Source: Thermosulfurimonas sp. F29 (GTDB lineage Bacteria > Desulfobacterota > Thermodesulfobacteria > Thermodesulfobacteriales > Thermodesulfobacteriaceae). Taken from it: DNA of 64,000 nt. The stretch is from contig NZ_JAIFYA010000004.1 in the NCBI RefSeq assembly GCF_019688735.1, forward strand, positions 62,001 through 126,000, written 5' to 3'. The translations under genes and the position numbers were made by a program. Of this stretch, positions 42,065-51,099 are shown piece by piece; the first letter of the stretch is position 1; each line of letters begins with the position of its first letter. Under the pieces are notes generated by a model, which saw only the letters and a list, made by a program, of their open reading frames with translations, was not told the origin of the DNA and made no database searches.

Positions 42065-42700
42065 ATGAGAAAAGCGAGCATGTGGAGAGTATGGGGAATG
42101 GCCCTGGTTGTGATGCTTGCGGCCGCCGGGTGCGTGTCCGTCGGCGTCGGGCGCACCGGTACCAAGGGAGAGATTACGACCGCCAGCCGCGGTTTGCCGG
42201 GTGCGCCCGCGCCGGATTGGCTCCCTGGGGTGCTGAATGTGGCCTTTAGCGTGAGAGGCCCCGGGGAGTACTGGATTGAGGGGCGTTTGCGGACCGATTG
42301 CCACCCGCTTTGCCGGATCATGGTGGGACCCTTCAACAGAGACCTGCAAACATTTGTAGAGCGCTACCGCAGGGCGGGGGTTGCGATAAAAGCCGGACCT
42401 TACAAACGCACCGGCAATCCCCGCTTCATCGAGGCGACCTTTCAATGGAAGGTGCCCCCCGATCTGATCAAGCGCAAGGACGGCGTACTCCATGTGGAGC
42501 TGTTTCAGGTGTGCCCCTTCGACATCTGCGCCGTAAAAGTGCCCGGGGAAGTGGTGGAGTCCTCCACTAGGGGCTATGTGCCGGCCGGAGACCCCTCGGT
42601 GGTGATTTTTCGTAAAAAGACCCCCATGGGCTTCGATTTCAAACCCAAAGGGACACACCCCGACGGCATCGTGAACTGGAAGCTCATCGAGGAGCTTTAG
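42065..42700 (+). CDS. Lipoprotein
   Basis: About 211 residues from ATG 42065 (GGAGG 8 bp ahead; GTG/ATG at 42056-42059 are alternatives). The N-terminal helix MALVVMLAAAGC is a clear lipobox with Cys near residue 23. The rest has no recognised domain: beta-rich, with four conserved-looking Cys (RTDCHPLCRIM and QVCPFDICAV) likely forming disulphides. It could be a T4SS outer-membrane lipoprotein (DotC/DotD or VirB7 analogue), given the T4SS genes that follow on the other strand; only context supports that. ATCGAT triplet C and a strong terminator lie just after its stop. Confidence 0.6.
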   Translation: MRKASMWRVWGMALVVMLAAAGCVSVGVGRTGTKGEITTASRGLPGAPAPDWLPGVLNVAFSVRGPGEYWIEGRLRTDCHPLCRIMVGPFNRDLQTFVERYRRAGVAIKAGPYKRTGNPRFIEATFQWKVPPDLIKRKDGVLHVELFQVCPFDICAVKVPGEVVESSTRGYVPAGDPSVVIFRKKTPMGFDFKPKGTHPDGIVNWKLIEEL

Positions 42701-42704
42701 TCCT

Positions 42705-42760
42705 ATCGATAAGTTTTAGGGCAAAACTTATCGATAAGAGTTTGCTTAAAACTTATCGAT
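42705..42760. repeat. ATCGAT palindrome triplet, copy C
   Basis: Cores at 42705, 42730 and 42755, 25 bp apart. Between the first and second core the arms are perfect for 13 bp (ATCGATAAGTTTT / AAAACTTATCGAT). It lies 4 bp after a stop codon, between two converging genes, so it cannot be a normal promoter operator here. Confidence 0.92.
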
Positions 42761-42773
42761 AAGACACGCAGAG

Positions 42774-42807
42774 GGCAAAGGCCGGGCTGATCGGCCCGGC
42801 CTTTGCC
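42774..42807. terminator. Bidirectional terminator hairpin
   Basis: GGCAAAGGCCGGGC-tgatcg-GCCCGGCCTTTGCC, 14-bp perfect stem, between the plus-strand lipoprotein gene and the minus-strand gene ending at 42841. T-richness is TGTTTCCC on one side only. Confidence 0.75.
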
Positions 42808-42840
42808 TGTTTCCCGCTTCCGCAAACGAGTGAAGCAGAA

Positions 42841-43398
42841 TCAGTACGAAGGAGAGGAACCGGTCCGGACGATAACATGTTCGCCGGGAATGTCGTAGCT
42901 CTGAAACTGCGTTCTGGCTTCGCAAACCTCGCGCACCCGCTCGGTTACCATGCGTCCGTTTTCGTAGACCCGCGTGAGCACCTTGCGACAGGCGCCTACG
43001 CCGCGTCTCGCGCCGGTAGAAGTGTTCGCACCGGCAGGCGACAGAATGTCCTCGGCCACCTGTCCGACGGCGGCTCCGATGAAAGCGGCCAATCCCTTTT
43101 CAAAGTCGCTCGCATCTTTTTTGGTAAGCATCGCCCCAGCGGCCGCGCCCACGGCCGGTCCGATGTGGGCCTGCTTGATCTTGTTGAACAGCTCCTCAAA
43201 GGTCATGGCCGAAGCCGGTTTGGCGCCGCCCACGGCAGTCCCCACCGCGAGCATCGCCCCGGTGAGAGCCGCAATCACGCCGCGCCTCACCCGCCGCAAA
43301 GCTTCCCTGCGAGCCTCATCGGGTGCCTTCCCCTCCCTTTGCATCCGCTCCGCCTCCCTCTCCACCACCCCGTTAAAGGAGATTCTCCCGATGAACAT
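42841..43398 (-). CDS. Glycine-zipper envelope protein
   Basis: About 185 residues from ATG 43398 with AAGGAGGGCGAT. A basic helix (REALRRVRRG) precedes a hydrophobic segment (VIAALTGAMLAVGTAVGG) that may be a signal anchor with ASA processing site. A glycine-zipper follows: HIGPAVGAAAGAMLT and LAAFIGAAVGQVAED. The C-terminus GACRKVLTRVYENGRMVTERVREVCEA has two Cys as in 17-kDa-antigen-like glycine-zipper proteins. Such proteins sit in or under the outer membrane. It shares a strand with and follows the DotI-like gene, so a part in the transfer machinery is likely. Confidence 0.55.
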   Translation of the reverse strand: MFIGRISFNGVVEREAERMQREGKAPDEARREALRRVRRGVIAALTGAMLAVGTAVGGAKPASAMTFEELFNKIKQAHIGPAVGAAAGAMLTKKDASDFEKGLAAFIGAAVGQVAEDILSPAGANTSTGARRGVGACRKVLTRVYENGRMVTERVREVCEARTQFQSYDIPGEHVIVRTGSSPSY

Positions 43399-43471
43399 AT
43401 CGCCCTCCTTTTCCCGCTTTTTTGCTGGAAAGTAGCCTGCCCCTTCCCCTCTCCCCGTAGAAATCCCAGAC

Positions 43472-44140
43472 CTACCCCCCACTACCCACCTGCCTCAGCT
43501 CGACAATGCGCAATCCCCACGGGTTCTCCTCGGTGCGCTCGGTTTTGCGTATGCGGAAGACGAAAGCGCGTACGCTACGGGCCACGCCGACCGGACTGCG
43601 CTCGCTCCACGCAAGCCGTGCCAAAATGAGAAAGTCCCCGGTTTTCTGATCCTTGGTCACCTCAACGGGCGGCACCACTTCAGCCGCAATCACCACACGC
43701 CGCCGCACCATCTCCCGGGCGAGACCCGCCTGAAGTCCCCGCAGAAAAACATTCAGGTACTTCCGATCGAAAAACGGCGCAATCCGCATCGCATACTGTC
43801 GCCAACCCTCCTGCGTCAGAAACTCGTCATAGGAAACCGAAAAAGCCCTCTCCACCGCCTCGCGCACGAAAGCCTTAATCTCCGTCTGATACACCCGATC
43901 GCGATAGCTCGCCACCGGAATGGGGAACCCCGACGGTGAAAGCGCGAAAAGTTGCGGCTTGCGTTCAAGCGTCCAGAGACGCACCAGCCCGACCGCGCCG
44001 ACCATCCCGAGCACCAGAAAGGCCACCCCCACCACCGCCAGCGCCAAGTAAGCACGCCTGAGCGACCGCTCGAGCGAACGCACCACATCGGGTATCACCG
44101 CTTCGGGCCCCCTCAGGTCCACATTCTTCCGCTTAGCCAT
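43472..44140 (-). CDS. DotI/IcmL- or VirB8-like T4SS inner-membrane protein
   Basis: About 222 residues from ATG 44140. A short cytoplasmic basic N-terminus, one membrane helix (LALAVVGVAFLVLGMVGAVGLV, residues 30-52), and a periplasmic domain: LFALSPSGFPIPVASY, then AVERAFSVSYDEFLTQEGW and AMRIAPFFDRKYLNVFLRG. The 'alSPsG.piPv' entry and 'FS.sYDefltqegW' are characteristic of DotI/IcmL (TraM of IncI plasmids), whose fold is VirB8/NTF2-like. It overlaps the DotG/VirB10-like gene by 8 bp. These proteins build the T4SS inner-membrane platform. Confidence 0.65.
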   Translation of the reverse strand: MAKRKNVDLRGPEAVIPDVVRSLERSLRRAYLALAVVGVAFLVLGMVGAVGLVRLWTLERKPQLFALSPSGFPIPVASYRDRVYQTEIKAFVREAVERAFSVSYDEFLTQEGWRQYAMRIAPFFDRKYLNVFLRGLQAGLAREMVRRRVVIAAEVVPPVEVTKDQKTGDFLILARLAWSERSPVGVARSVRAFVFRIRKTERTEENPWGLRIVELRQVGSGG

Positions 44141-45302
44141 TGCCGTTCTCCTCAAGCATGATCCTCACCGGCAACCCCTCATCCACTTCCACCACATAAG
44201 CGGGCTTCTTGCTCAGCTCCCTCTCAGGCAACCCCGAAACCACATCGAAGAAAGTCGCCCCCCCTTCTTTCAAGGCCTCCTTCAGACGATCCTCGGACTT
44301 CTGCTTAACCGTAACCGAACCCCACTCATAGCCGGTCACCGTTTCGGTGTCCTCCCGGCTCGCCCGAAGCCCGGCGGAGAATGCTCTCTCCAAAGCCCTC
44401 ACCAGAAAAAGCGCCCGGTCGTACCGTTTCACCCGCGAGGCGATCCCCTCGACGCCGTCCACTCCGTAGACCCTTCCTCGTACGGGAATAACTTTGCCCG
44501 AAGGCGTGATCAACCGTGTGAGGCGCACAATGGCCCTCATCCGTGCGGGATTGACCGTGGCTTCACCGACCACCACGCTTCCCACGGGTACGCCGGCACA
44601 GTTGTTCGGCTCGATCACTCTGAAACGAAGAAGGCTCTTCTGTCCCTGTATGACCAGAGCATTTTGCATTACCTCGCCCCCGAAAAGACAGTACGGTCTG
44701 AACCGCATTCGCCTGCCGCCGGAGACGATACGCCCGGAACCCCCGCTCGCAATGCGCCTCACGGGAACACCGCTGGAAGCGCTCTTTTCCTTTGTGTTTT
44801 CCTTTGGAAACGGCATTTGCACGGCAAACCCGCCGAAAAGAACCGGCTTGCGCCATTCGACGCGTTGTCCCCGCTCCCAGTACATCCGCCACCAAAACGC
44901 CCGCTCCGCCTGCGCCAACCGCTCCGCGGGACTCATTATCGTCTCTTCTTTCGCCGCTCCCTCCCGGATCGGTATGAGCAATGCCTGCGTCGCTTTCTCC
45001 GCTTTCTTAGTGCCCTCCCCTCCCCCGCGCTTGGCGGTCTCCTTCTCGCCCGCTTGAAGCAGGTTGAGCAACACTCCTTCCTTCTTGAGGAGCTCCTTCT
45101 CCCTCCTTTGTGCCTCGGCAAGCGCAGGACTTTCCGTGTGCGGATTGGGCGCACCCCCCGGCACATCCACCCGCCGGGGCATCGCCACACGCGCTTCACG
45201 CCCCCCATGCAGAAGAAGCGCGAGTACCGCAAGCATTACGCACACCACCAAGCCAATCACCCCGAAAAGCGCAATCTCTCTTTTAAAACGGCCGAGACTC
45301 AT
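44133..45302 (-). CDS. VirB10/DotG-like T4SS core protein
   Basis: A 389-residue protein. One membrane helix near the N-terminus (IALFGVIGLVVCVMLAVLALLL), a Lys/Glu linker (residues 60-180), then the VirB10-type C-terminal domain: LFGGEVMQNALVIQ, VPVGSVVVGEATVNPARM, TPSGKVIPVRGRVYGVDGVEGI. The last matches the conserved 'ipV.g.v.d.dG..Gi' strand pair. VirB10/DotG spans the periplasm and links the inner-membrane ATPases to the outer ring. It overlaps the DotI-like gene by 8 bp and the small 45299 gene by 4 bp. Assignment to the DotG (I-type) side is suggested by the DotI neighbour. Confidence 0.68.
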   Translation of the reverse strand: MSLGRFKREIALFGVIGLVVCVMLAVLALLLHGGREARVAMPRRVDVPGGAPNPHTESPALAEAQRREKELLKKEGVLLNLLQAGEKETAKRGGGEGTKKAEKATQALLIPIREGAAKEETIMSPAERLAQAERAFWWRMYWERGQRVEWRKPVLFGGFAVQMPFPKENTKEKSASSGVPVRRIASGGSGRIVSGGRRMRFRPYCLFGGEVMQNALVIQGQKSLLRFRVIEPNNCAGVPVGSVVVGEATVNPARMRAIVRLTRLITPSGKVIPVRGRVYGVDGVEGIASRVKRYDRALFLVRALERAFSAGLRASREDTETVTGYEWGSVTVKQKSEDRLKEALKEGGATFFDVVSGLPERELSKKPAYVVEVDEGLPVRIMLEENGNG

Positions 45303-45538
45303 GGTCCGTCCTCCGAATGCTTCTCCTTCGAGCCTTTCTCCGAGGTTAGCGCTTCATCTTTCCCCCGCATCGCAACCCGAGCCCGCTCGCTAACCAGCGT
45401 GGTCCCGAGCACCAAGTCCTGATCGTCGAAAAATGCCACTCCACCTGCGGTGCGTTCAATTACCTGTATGATTTCCTTGACTCGATACATTTCCCTAGCG
45501 TAGCGTCTGCGCGACATCCCGCGTAGCCTGCCCGCCAT
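45299..45538 (-). CDS. Small protein in the T4SS operon
   Basis: A 79-residue basic protein. The central KEIIQVIERTAGGVAFFDDQDLVLGTTLV could be a small beta/alpha domain. No signal peptide. It overlaps the VirB10-like gene by 4 bp and follows the lytic transglycosylase stop at 45541 almost without gap, which argues that it is real. Function unknown. Confidence 0.5.
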   Translation of the reverse strand: MAGRLRGMSRRRYAREMYRVKEIIQVIERTAGGVAFFDDQDLVLGTTLVSERARVAMRGKDEALTSEKGSKEKHSEDGP

Positions 45539-45540
45539 CG

Positions 45541-46494
45541 CTAACGCCCCCTGCGCCCGACCCGCCCGGATTCGGTCGCAATGAGGTCAAGCAAACTCGC
45601 TAAACGAGCAAGGTTGCGCTCATGCTCAAGGAACCGCACAAGCACCTCCTCCACATAAGAAAGCCTCCTGCAATGCCTGTCGCCGTGGTACTCGCAAAGC
45701 CCACGCACCAGCCCCTTGCGTTTGATCGAATCAAGCAACACTCCTGTTCCGAAAAGCACATTGTGGTAGGGGCGATAAAGGGTTTCTACCGAAAGCGTCC
45801 GATAGCGCTTCCGCCAGTAGGGGTAGTTCACCTGCATAAGCCCCACCGCTCCCCGGCGCGATGTTGCCGTAGGACAGAAGTCGCTCTCCTTCTCCGCGAC
45901 CGCGAGCACCAGAGCAAGCAAACTTTCCGGACGCTCCACCGGTTTGATCGGCCCCGCATAGGTAAACACCTCCCAAACCGCTCGCACTATGTCCCGGGCC
46001 AGCCGGTCGATCTTGGCCTCTTTGGTCCTTCCTGGAGTCGCCCGCAAACACCGGGCCGGAAGGTATCGGTGCGCAATCACTCCCCGCACATAGCGCACCT
46101 CCGTCTCGAACCGCAAACGATCCGCTTCGCCCTGCGCAAAAACCGCTCCGCAATGAAGAAATAAGCCGCAAAGGACCAGCGCCACGCCTGCAAACAGGGA
46201 CACTACGGTCGGCAACAGGGACGAAAACCGCACAAACACCAACAACAAAACGGCTTTGCGCGATGCTTTGCTTTTTTCAGCGGCGTTCGTCTGACAGGCG
46301 GCGTCCGCCGTTGCTATCGCGTCCTTCGCCGGTGGAAAAAACAGATGCCCGCCGCGAGTATGCCCTCCGCGCGGGCATCTTTGGTTCTTTCGTCCGCACG
46401 GTACCGCGAGCGACCTTCCTGCGCCGCACACGGCCCATCGCCACGGATGCCGCACCCTTCCCGCTCGCCTTTGAAAGTGCGTACTCCTCCACAC
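45541..46494 (-). CDS. Lytic transglycosylase (SLT/VirB1-like)
   Basis: The frame is open for 317 residues, but the real start is probably near 46250, at the signal-anchor (VLLLVFVRFSSLLPTVVSLF), because the first 75 residues are Arg/Gly/Pro-rich and overlap another small gene. The catalytic region reads ALVLAVAEKESDFCPTATS, with catalytic Glu in EKES, then RRGAVGLMQVNYPYW: the SLT-domain E-S and GLMQ motifs. Cys residues (FCPTAT, LCEYHGDRHC) are extra. It cleaves peptidoglycan to let the transfer apparatus pass. Linked with VirB10- and DotI-like genes. Confidence 0.75.
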   Translation of the reverse strand: MWRSTHFQRRAGRVRHPWRWAVCGAGRSLAVPCGRKNQRCPRGGHTRGGHLFFPPAKDAIATADAACQTNAAEKSKASRKAVLLLVFVRFSSLLPTVVSLFAGVALVLCGLFLHCGAVFAQGEADRLRFETEVRYVRGVIAHRYLPARCLRATPGRTKEAKIDRLARDIVRAVWEVFTYAGPIKPVERPESLLALVLAVAEKESDFCPTATSRRGAVGLMQVNYPYWRKRYRTLSVETLYRPYHNVLFGTGVLLDSIKRKGLVRGLCEYHGDRHCRRLSYVEEVLVRFLEHERNLARLASLLDLIATESGRVGRRGR

Positions 46495-46555
46495 GACGGC
46501 GCAAAAAGTAGCAGGCCTTGGCGAGCACGCGCAGCATCCTTTGATCCACCGACAT
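46277..46555 (-). CDS. Small basic protein
   Basis: About 92 residues from ATG 46555 preceded by GATGAGGGAG. Helical N-terminus (VDQRMLRVLAKACYFLRRRVEEYAL), followed by an Arg/Ser-rich tail (RVRRRKVARGTVRTKEPKMP). Its 3' part overlaps the long version of the transglycosylase frame, supporting a shorter start for that gene. Between it and topoisomerase there are 10 bp, so it belongs to the same transcription unit. No family seen; possibly a nucleic-acid-binding protein. Confidence 0.45.
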   Translation of the reverse strand: MSVDQRMLRVLAKACYFLRRRVEEYALSKASGKGAASVAMGRVRRRKVARGTVRTKEPKMPARRAYSRRASVFSTGEGRDSNGGRRLSDERR

Positions 46556-46565
46556 CTCCCTCATC

Positions 46566-48194
46566 TCAGAAAACCGGTGCAAAAGACACTCGGGCCGCGG
46601 TCTCTTTCATTCGTTTTTTGACCTCCGCCGCGGCGGAAACCGGCACATCCAGTTCCTCACGGTCGCCGGCCTTTGCCCGCTTGAGCACCTCGTCCCGATA
46701 AAGCTCCACCGCCGCTTCGGGACGAACCCGTCCGCCGGCCACTTCGTCGAGAACCCGCTCAAGCCTCGAGGAAAAGTCCGCCGAAAGAAACGGATACTCA
46801 TTCCTGACCCACTCGAACACCTCTCGACCGGTCTCGGTGACTTCAACCGTATCATCCCGGGAGATGAGTCCCTGATCGGAGAGCCCCTCCACCGTCCGCA
46901 CATAAGTGGAAGGTTGTCCCACCAAGCGGTCCTCCATCAAGCGGAAGAGCCTCTCCGCAGGGGTCTCCACCCGCCCCTCGAGGTAGACCACATCCCCTAC
47001 CCGGGGGAACCGCAGGTCCTCTCCGGGCACATATCCCCGCCACACCTCCTTAAGAAACCCCTCCCGCCCCGCCTCCGGCCGGAAGCAGGTGAACACCCCC
47101 CGGCCGCCGTCGGCGAATTCCACCTCGGCCACGCACTTCTCGCCTCTGGCCGGACGCATCCTAGAAGCTACGAAACGACCGAGCACATCGCGAAACACCT
47201 CCTTTTCCTCGCCACGAAACTCGTCCAGCTCGGCCGCGCGGGGAATGCGTACCGGACGAATGGCTTCATGCGCCTCGGCCCGCGTTGTGTCACCGGGGTG
47301 GTACTCCCCGGGGTAAAGAGTCTCCACCAAGCGCGCCGCGAATTCCTCGCCGGTCTCGGAATAAGCGGTCGCCCGCGTGCGTATGTAGGAAAGGAACCCC
47401 CGATCGTAAAGCGCTTGAAGGGCCCCCATCACGGCCCGGGCGCCCAGCACTCCAGGATAAGAACGCCGCACCCCTCCGGCAAGCGCCCTTCCGGTGGAGA
47501 GCCCTTTCGGAGGAGCGAGTTCACCGCGGCTCACGGCCACTTGGCGCACTACGCCGTACCCGCGCCCGACAAACCCTTCCACCTTGCCCTTCACCGGCCA
47601 GCCGTACCTCCGGCCGAATCCGAAAGCCACATGTAGCGTCCCGGTGAAGCGAAAATCCCTCGTGCGCGCAAGTTCCTCAGCCAGATCGAGAACCCCCACC
47701 TTGACTCGCCCGAGACTCCTCACCGAGGGAAATTGCTCCCGCACCCTCATCGAAAGCACCCGCCCCAGCCGCCAGTCGAGCACCTTGCGCAGGTAAGCGG
47801 CCAGAAGCAGGTTGCCGTCGAGCGCCCCGTCGCTTTCGAGAAACGCCCGGGCGACTTCCTCCTCCACCAAGGCCCTGAGGCGCACCCGAAAGGCCTTCTC
47901 CGCCACGCCGGGGAAGGCTTCCAGCACGAAGTGCGACATCAGCTCGCCCTCCCGATCGGCGTCAAACGCAAGGTAAACCCGCTCCGCCCGCTTGATGAGC
48001 TCGCCAAGCCGCTCATAAATCTTCCGTCTGAGGTCGATCACCACGAGCCCGGGCACCGGCAAAGTGCTGGTTCGGTCAAAGTCGAATACATGCCCCCTAG
48101 TGGCGAACACATACACGCTTCCCCCGAGCAAACGCCGGGCAAGGGAGCGCATTACCTCCACCTTCCCGGGGCTTTCCACCACCACCAGCTTCAT
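46566..48194 (-). CDS. topA: Type IA DNA topoisomerase
   Basis: A 542-residue enzyme. TOPRIM motif LVVVESPGKVEVMRSL at the start (Glu7) and AFDADREGELMS with the metal-binding Asp-Asp-Glu triad; the active-site Tyr lies in LSYIRTRATAYSET (Tyr in SYIRT). R.EAHEAIRPV is the conserved HEAIRP element. The chromosomal TopA has several C-terminal zinc fingers; none is present here, and the gene stops after a basic helix, as in the shorter plasmid TraE/TopB-like enzymes. It relaxes negative supercoils or resolves intermediates in plasmid replication and transfer. It overlaps the primase stop by 4 bp. Confidence 0.88.
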   Translation of the reverse strand: MKLVVVESPGKVEVMRSLARRLLGGSVYVFATRGHVFDFDRTSTLPVPGLVVIDLRRKIYERLGELIKRAERVYLAFDADREGELMSHFVLEAFPGVAEKAFRVRLRALVEEEVARAFLESDGALDGNLLLAAYLRKVLDWRLGRVLSMRVREQFPSVRSLGRVKVGVLDLAEELARTRDFRFTGTLHVAFGFGRRYGWPVKGKVEGFVGRGYGVVRQVAVSRGELAPPKGLSTGRALAGGVRRSYPGVLGARAVMGALQALYDRGFLSYIRTRATAYSETGEEFAARLVETLYPGEYHPGDTTRAEAHEAIRPVRIPRAAELDEFRGEEKEVFRDVLGRFVASRMRPARGEKCVAEVEFADGGRGVFTCFRPEAGREGFLKEVWRGYVPGEDLRFPRVGDVVYLEGRVETPAERLFRLMEDRLVGQPSTYVRTVEGLSDQGLISRDDTVEVTETGREVFEWVRNEYPFLSADFSSRLERVLDEVAGGRVRPEAAVELYRDEVLKRAKAGDREELDVPVSAAAEVKKRMKETAARVSFAPVF

Positions 48195-50983
48195 AGATCC
48201 TCCCAGAGGGATCGCATCGGGACAGCCTCCTCGGTGTTCCGCTCGGGGTCTTTTACGGAAAACATAGCTTCCTCGCTGAAGTCCTCGGTAGATTCTGTGC
48301 GCGAAAGGTCTTCGCCTTCCGCCGCTTCCTCTTTCAGCCCGAGAAGCATGTTGAGGCGTTTTTCCACAAGAAGGCGCGATGTGACATATATGGTGTCCCC
48401 GCGAACCTTTTTTGAGCGGTAAACCGCCCGGTTGCGGTGGAGAACCTCCCCGATGGCGCTTTTCGGAAGACCTCCCTCCCAGAATCGGGCCACCCGCTCA
48501 TGCACGGCCGTAAGCCGCACCTCCACCGGGTCCTCGGGCGCAACGCCGGGCCACTCTTCCTCAATGACCACCAGCACGGCTTCGAGCACCGCTTGGTCAC
48601 GACCGTACACGATGGGCATGGTCTCCCGAAGGTCTTTCTGGAAGAGCTCATAGATGGATCCGACCTCGTCCTCCGTGAACCCCACATAAGTGAAAATCGC
48701 CTCCATGGCCCGAAAGATCTCCCCCGCCCGCCCGGGACGCTCCGGCACCTGCCGGTAGATCTCCTCCATTTCCGCCGCATCCGTGAGGTAAAGCGCGTAA
48801 AGGCTCCCCCTGAGGGAGCGCCAATCTTCGCTGGTCGCGGTGGGGTCGGGATAGAAGCGGTCGGTCTTCACGAAGGGAATGATTATGCATCGGTCGCGCA
48901 GGTCGAAGTGAAGCTGGCTCGTTGCGGCGAACACCTTCGGCCCGTACAGATCGAAGGATTGAAGCTTGCGCCGACTGCGTTCCACGGAAAGGATGGAGCG
49001 CCGCGCCGTGTCCTGCGTGTAGGAGCCCGCAAGAAAGTTGGCCAGCGCCTCGTATCCCTTGTAACCCAAGAACTCCGCCTGATCCACAATGATCGTCCCT
49101 CGAAAGCCGTCCGCAAAGTCGCCCAACGCCGCCTCCGAAATGCGGTTGTGGAACTGCGCATTGAAGCAAACCCGCATCAGAAACTTGGCCGCGTGCGACT
49201 TGCCGCACTCCTTGTTTCCGTAAAGGAAGAGGAAGGGAATGGCGGGAAAGACCCGATGGAAGTAGGTGAGGAAAACATAACCCACGATGAGGTGGTAGTA
49301 CTCCTCCCTCTCCAGGTAGACATACTTCTTGAGGCAGTCGAGAAGCTCCCGAAAGACCACCCGCGGCGAAGGAGGTACGCGCTCGCCCCGGAGAAGGGCC
49401 CGCACCTCATCCAGCCCCCACTTCTCCTCGAGACTCGGCAACTCGTGAAGCGGCGTGTTGAAGACGAAGACCCGCTCCCTGCCGTTGGGCCCCTCCTCGC
49501 GCCACTCGGGTTTAACCCGGGTGATGCGCCCGCGTTCGCCCTGAAGGTACACATTGAAGACCTCCTTGTGCCCGAGAAAGAGCTTCTCCACCCGAAAGCC
49601 GAGGAAAGCCCGTCCGGCCTGATAGTCGATGGCCGGGTGAATAAAGAAGGTTTCCTTGGGATCGTCGAGGGCGAGGTCCTGCGCCACCTCCCGCAGAACC
49701 GCCACCAGCTCGTCCACCTTGCGGTAACCCTTCGCCTGCGCCACCCTGCGCAGGTAGTCCAAGCGCTCACGGCCGGTGAGCCGGTTGGCCTCCTCAAGCA
49801 CCTCCTCGAGGGGAAGATCCGCCAGCACCGCGTCCTCAGCCCGCTCGGCGGCCTCCTTCACATGCAGGTCGCGCACCCTGGCCTCAGGGGAACATTTCGC
49901 TTCCCTGATGGTTTTTACATACTCGTCGAAACGAAGGACGCGCATATCGGACACCTTCACCTTATCACGAAGGAGCACCTCATCCACATCTTTACCCTCG
50001 GGAAGGTCGCAAACATACACATTCTCACGACCCCACTCGGCAATGAGCTCCTCCGCCCGCTTGAGCACGCCTCCCTGACCGGCGGGATCGGGATCCGGCA
50101 CCAGCACAACCGTGTCCGGGGGACGCCGCGGAAACATGTCTCGGCGCACCTTTGAGGGTATGCCCCCCACGGCGATGGCCTGCTCGCCCTTGAGGCAAAG
50201 GGCCAGCGCATCCCAGGGCCCCTCACAGACCCAAACCGGAGCCTTCCGTTCCGGGTTGTAACGGTCCAGAAATACCGGCAGGACCTTCTCGGAGAAGCGA
50301 ATGTAAAGGTTTTTCACATCGGGTTTGGCCGCCTCCTCGGGGAAAAGCACCCGTCCCCAGAAACCGTAAACCCGCCCCTCATAGACAACCGGTATGAGCA
50401 GGCGCCCCGTGAGGGCGCGGAGCTTTTTCTCCGTCAAACCCACCTTGCCCGCGACCCGGTGCACCTCCTCAAGCGGGAGAAACCCCATCTTGAACCGCAA
50501 AAGGTCCTGCGCCGAGAGCACATAACCCTTCTCCCGGTGAAAGGCCTCCATGATGCGATCGTAGTGCGACTGCGCATAGCTCACCAGCTCCCGCGCAAGC
50601 CGCCAGGCCAAGTCCTCCACGGTGCGGCGCCGAAGGCGCGTTTCCACATCCTCCGGTATCGCAATCCCGTAACGCCGGATCATCTCCCGCACCGCCTCGC
50701 TCAGAGAAGAAATGCCCGAAAAGTGCATGAACACATCGAGGCTCGAGTACGACCGCCCGCAACCGAAACAGTACGCCCCCGTGTCGCCGGCCTTGATCTT
50801 GAATGAGGGGTTACGCTCCTCGTGGAAAGGACACAGGAACTCGTAATAGTTGCCGGACCTGCGCTCGGGCCGCACCCCGAAGGACGACAGCACCTCCATG
50901 ACCGGCACTTGCTCGCGCAGGTACCGGCAAATCGAGGCCAAATCGCTTCCAACGGAAGTCTTGGCCGCGACCGCTTCGCTCAT
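48191..50983 (-). CDS. DnaG-type primase fused to an ATPase (primase-helicase)
   Basis: A 930-residue protein. N-terminal CHC2-type zinc finger (FLCPFHEERNPSFKI...YCFGCG, residues 45-75). TOPRIM region with VWVCEGPWDALAL, then VVLVPDPDPAGQGG around residues 265-330. A C-terminal P-loop reads FLFLYGNKECGKSHAAKF near residue 600, with IIVDQAEFLG as Walker B and later CIIIPF, as in SF3/phage P4-alpha or bacterial 'DUF3987/5906' primase-ATPases. One protein would thus make primers and drive fork opening. Its product can start replication from the DnaA-like origin. Coupled to topA by ATGA overlap. Confidence 0.82.
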   Translation of the reverse strand: MSEAVAAKTSVGSDLASICRYLREQVPVMEVLSSFGVRPERRSGNYYEFLCPFHEERNPSFKIKAGDTGAYCFGCGRSYSSLDVFMHFSGISSLSEAVREMIRRYGIAIPEDVETRLRRRTVEDLAWRLARELVSYAQSHYDRIMEAFHREKGYVLSAQDLLRFKMGFLPLEEVHRVAGKVGLTEKKLRALTGRLLIPVVYEGRVYGFWGRVLFPEEAAKPDVKNLYIRFSEKVLPVFLDRYNPERKAPVWVCEGPWDALALCLKGEQAIAVGGIPSKVRRDMFPRRPPDTVVLVPDPDPAGQGGVLKRAEELIAEWGRENVYVCDLPEGKDVDEVLLRDKVKVSDMRVLRFDEYVKTIREAKCSPEARVRDLHVKEAAERAEDAVLADLPLEEVLEEANRLTGRERLDYLRRVAQAKGYRKVDELVAVLREVAQDLALDDPKETFFIHPAIDYQAGRAFLGFRVEKLFLGHKEVFNVYLQGERGRITRVKPEWREEGPNGRERVFVFNTPLHELPSLEEKWGLDEVRALLRGERVPPSPRVVFRELLDCLKKYVYLEREEYYHLIVGYVFLTYFHRVFPAIPFLFLYGNKECGKSHAAKFLMRVCFNAQFHNRISEAALGDFADGFRGTIIVDQAEFLGYKGYEALANFLAGSYTQDTARRSILSVERSRRKLQSFDLYGPKVFAATSQLHFDLRDRCIIIPFVKTDRFYPDPTATSEDWRSLRGSLYALYLTDAAEMEEIYRQVPERPGRAGEIFRAMEAIFTYVGFTEDEVGSIYELFQKDLRETMPIVYGRDQAVLEAVLVVIEEEWPGVAPEDPVEVRLTAVHERVARFWEGGLPKSAIGEVLHRNRAVYRSKKVRGDTIYVTSRLLVEKRLNMLLGLKEEAAEGEDLSRTESTEDFSEEAMFSVKDPERNTEEAVPMRSLWEDL

Positions 50984-51053
50984 GGCTTACCCCCTCCCTT
51001 CGACGCTCGCATGCTTATCCCCGACTATCCCCGACGCCTCCCCAAGGTAGAGC

Positions 51054-51075
51054 ACATCCCTCCGAAAGGGGATGT
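51054..51075. other. Hairpin between two minus-strand genes
   Basis: ACATCCC and GGGATGT flank a short loop, followed on the plus strand by CTTTT. Placed upstream of the primase gene and after the stop at 51100, so it could trim minus-strand read-through, though no T-run follows on that strand. Confidence 0.3.
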
Positions 51076-51099
51076 CTTTTCGCAGGAAGGCCGGCAAGC

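Noticed and set aside
48437-50155. A 572-codon plus-strand frame antisense to the primase
   Set aside because: The opposite strand has zinc finger, TOPRIM and P-loop motifs; this frame has none.
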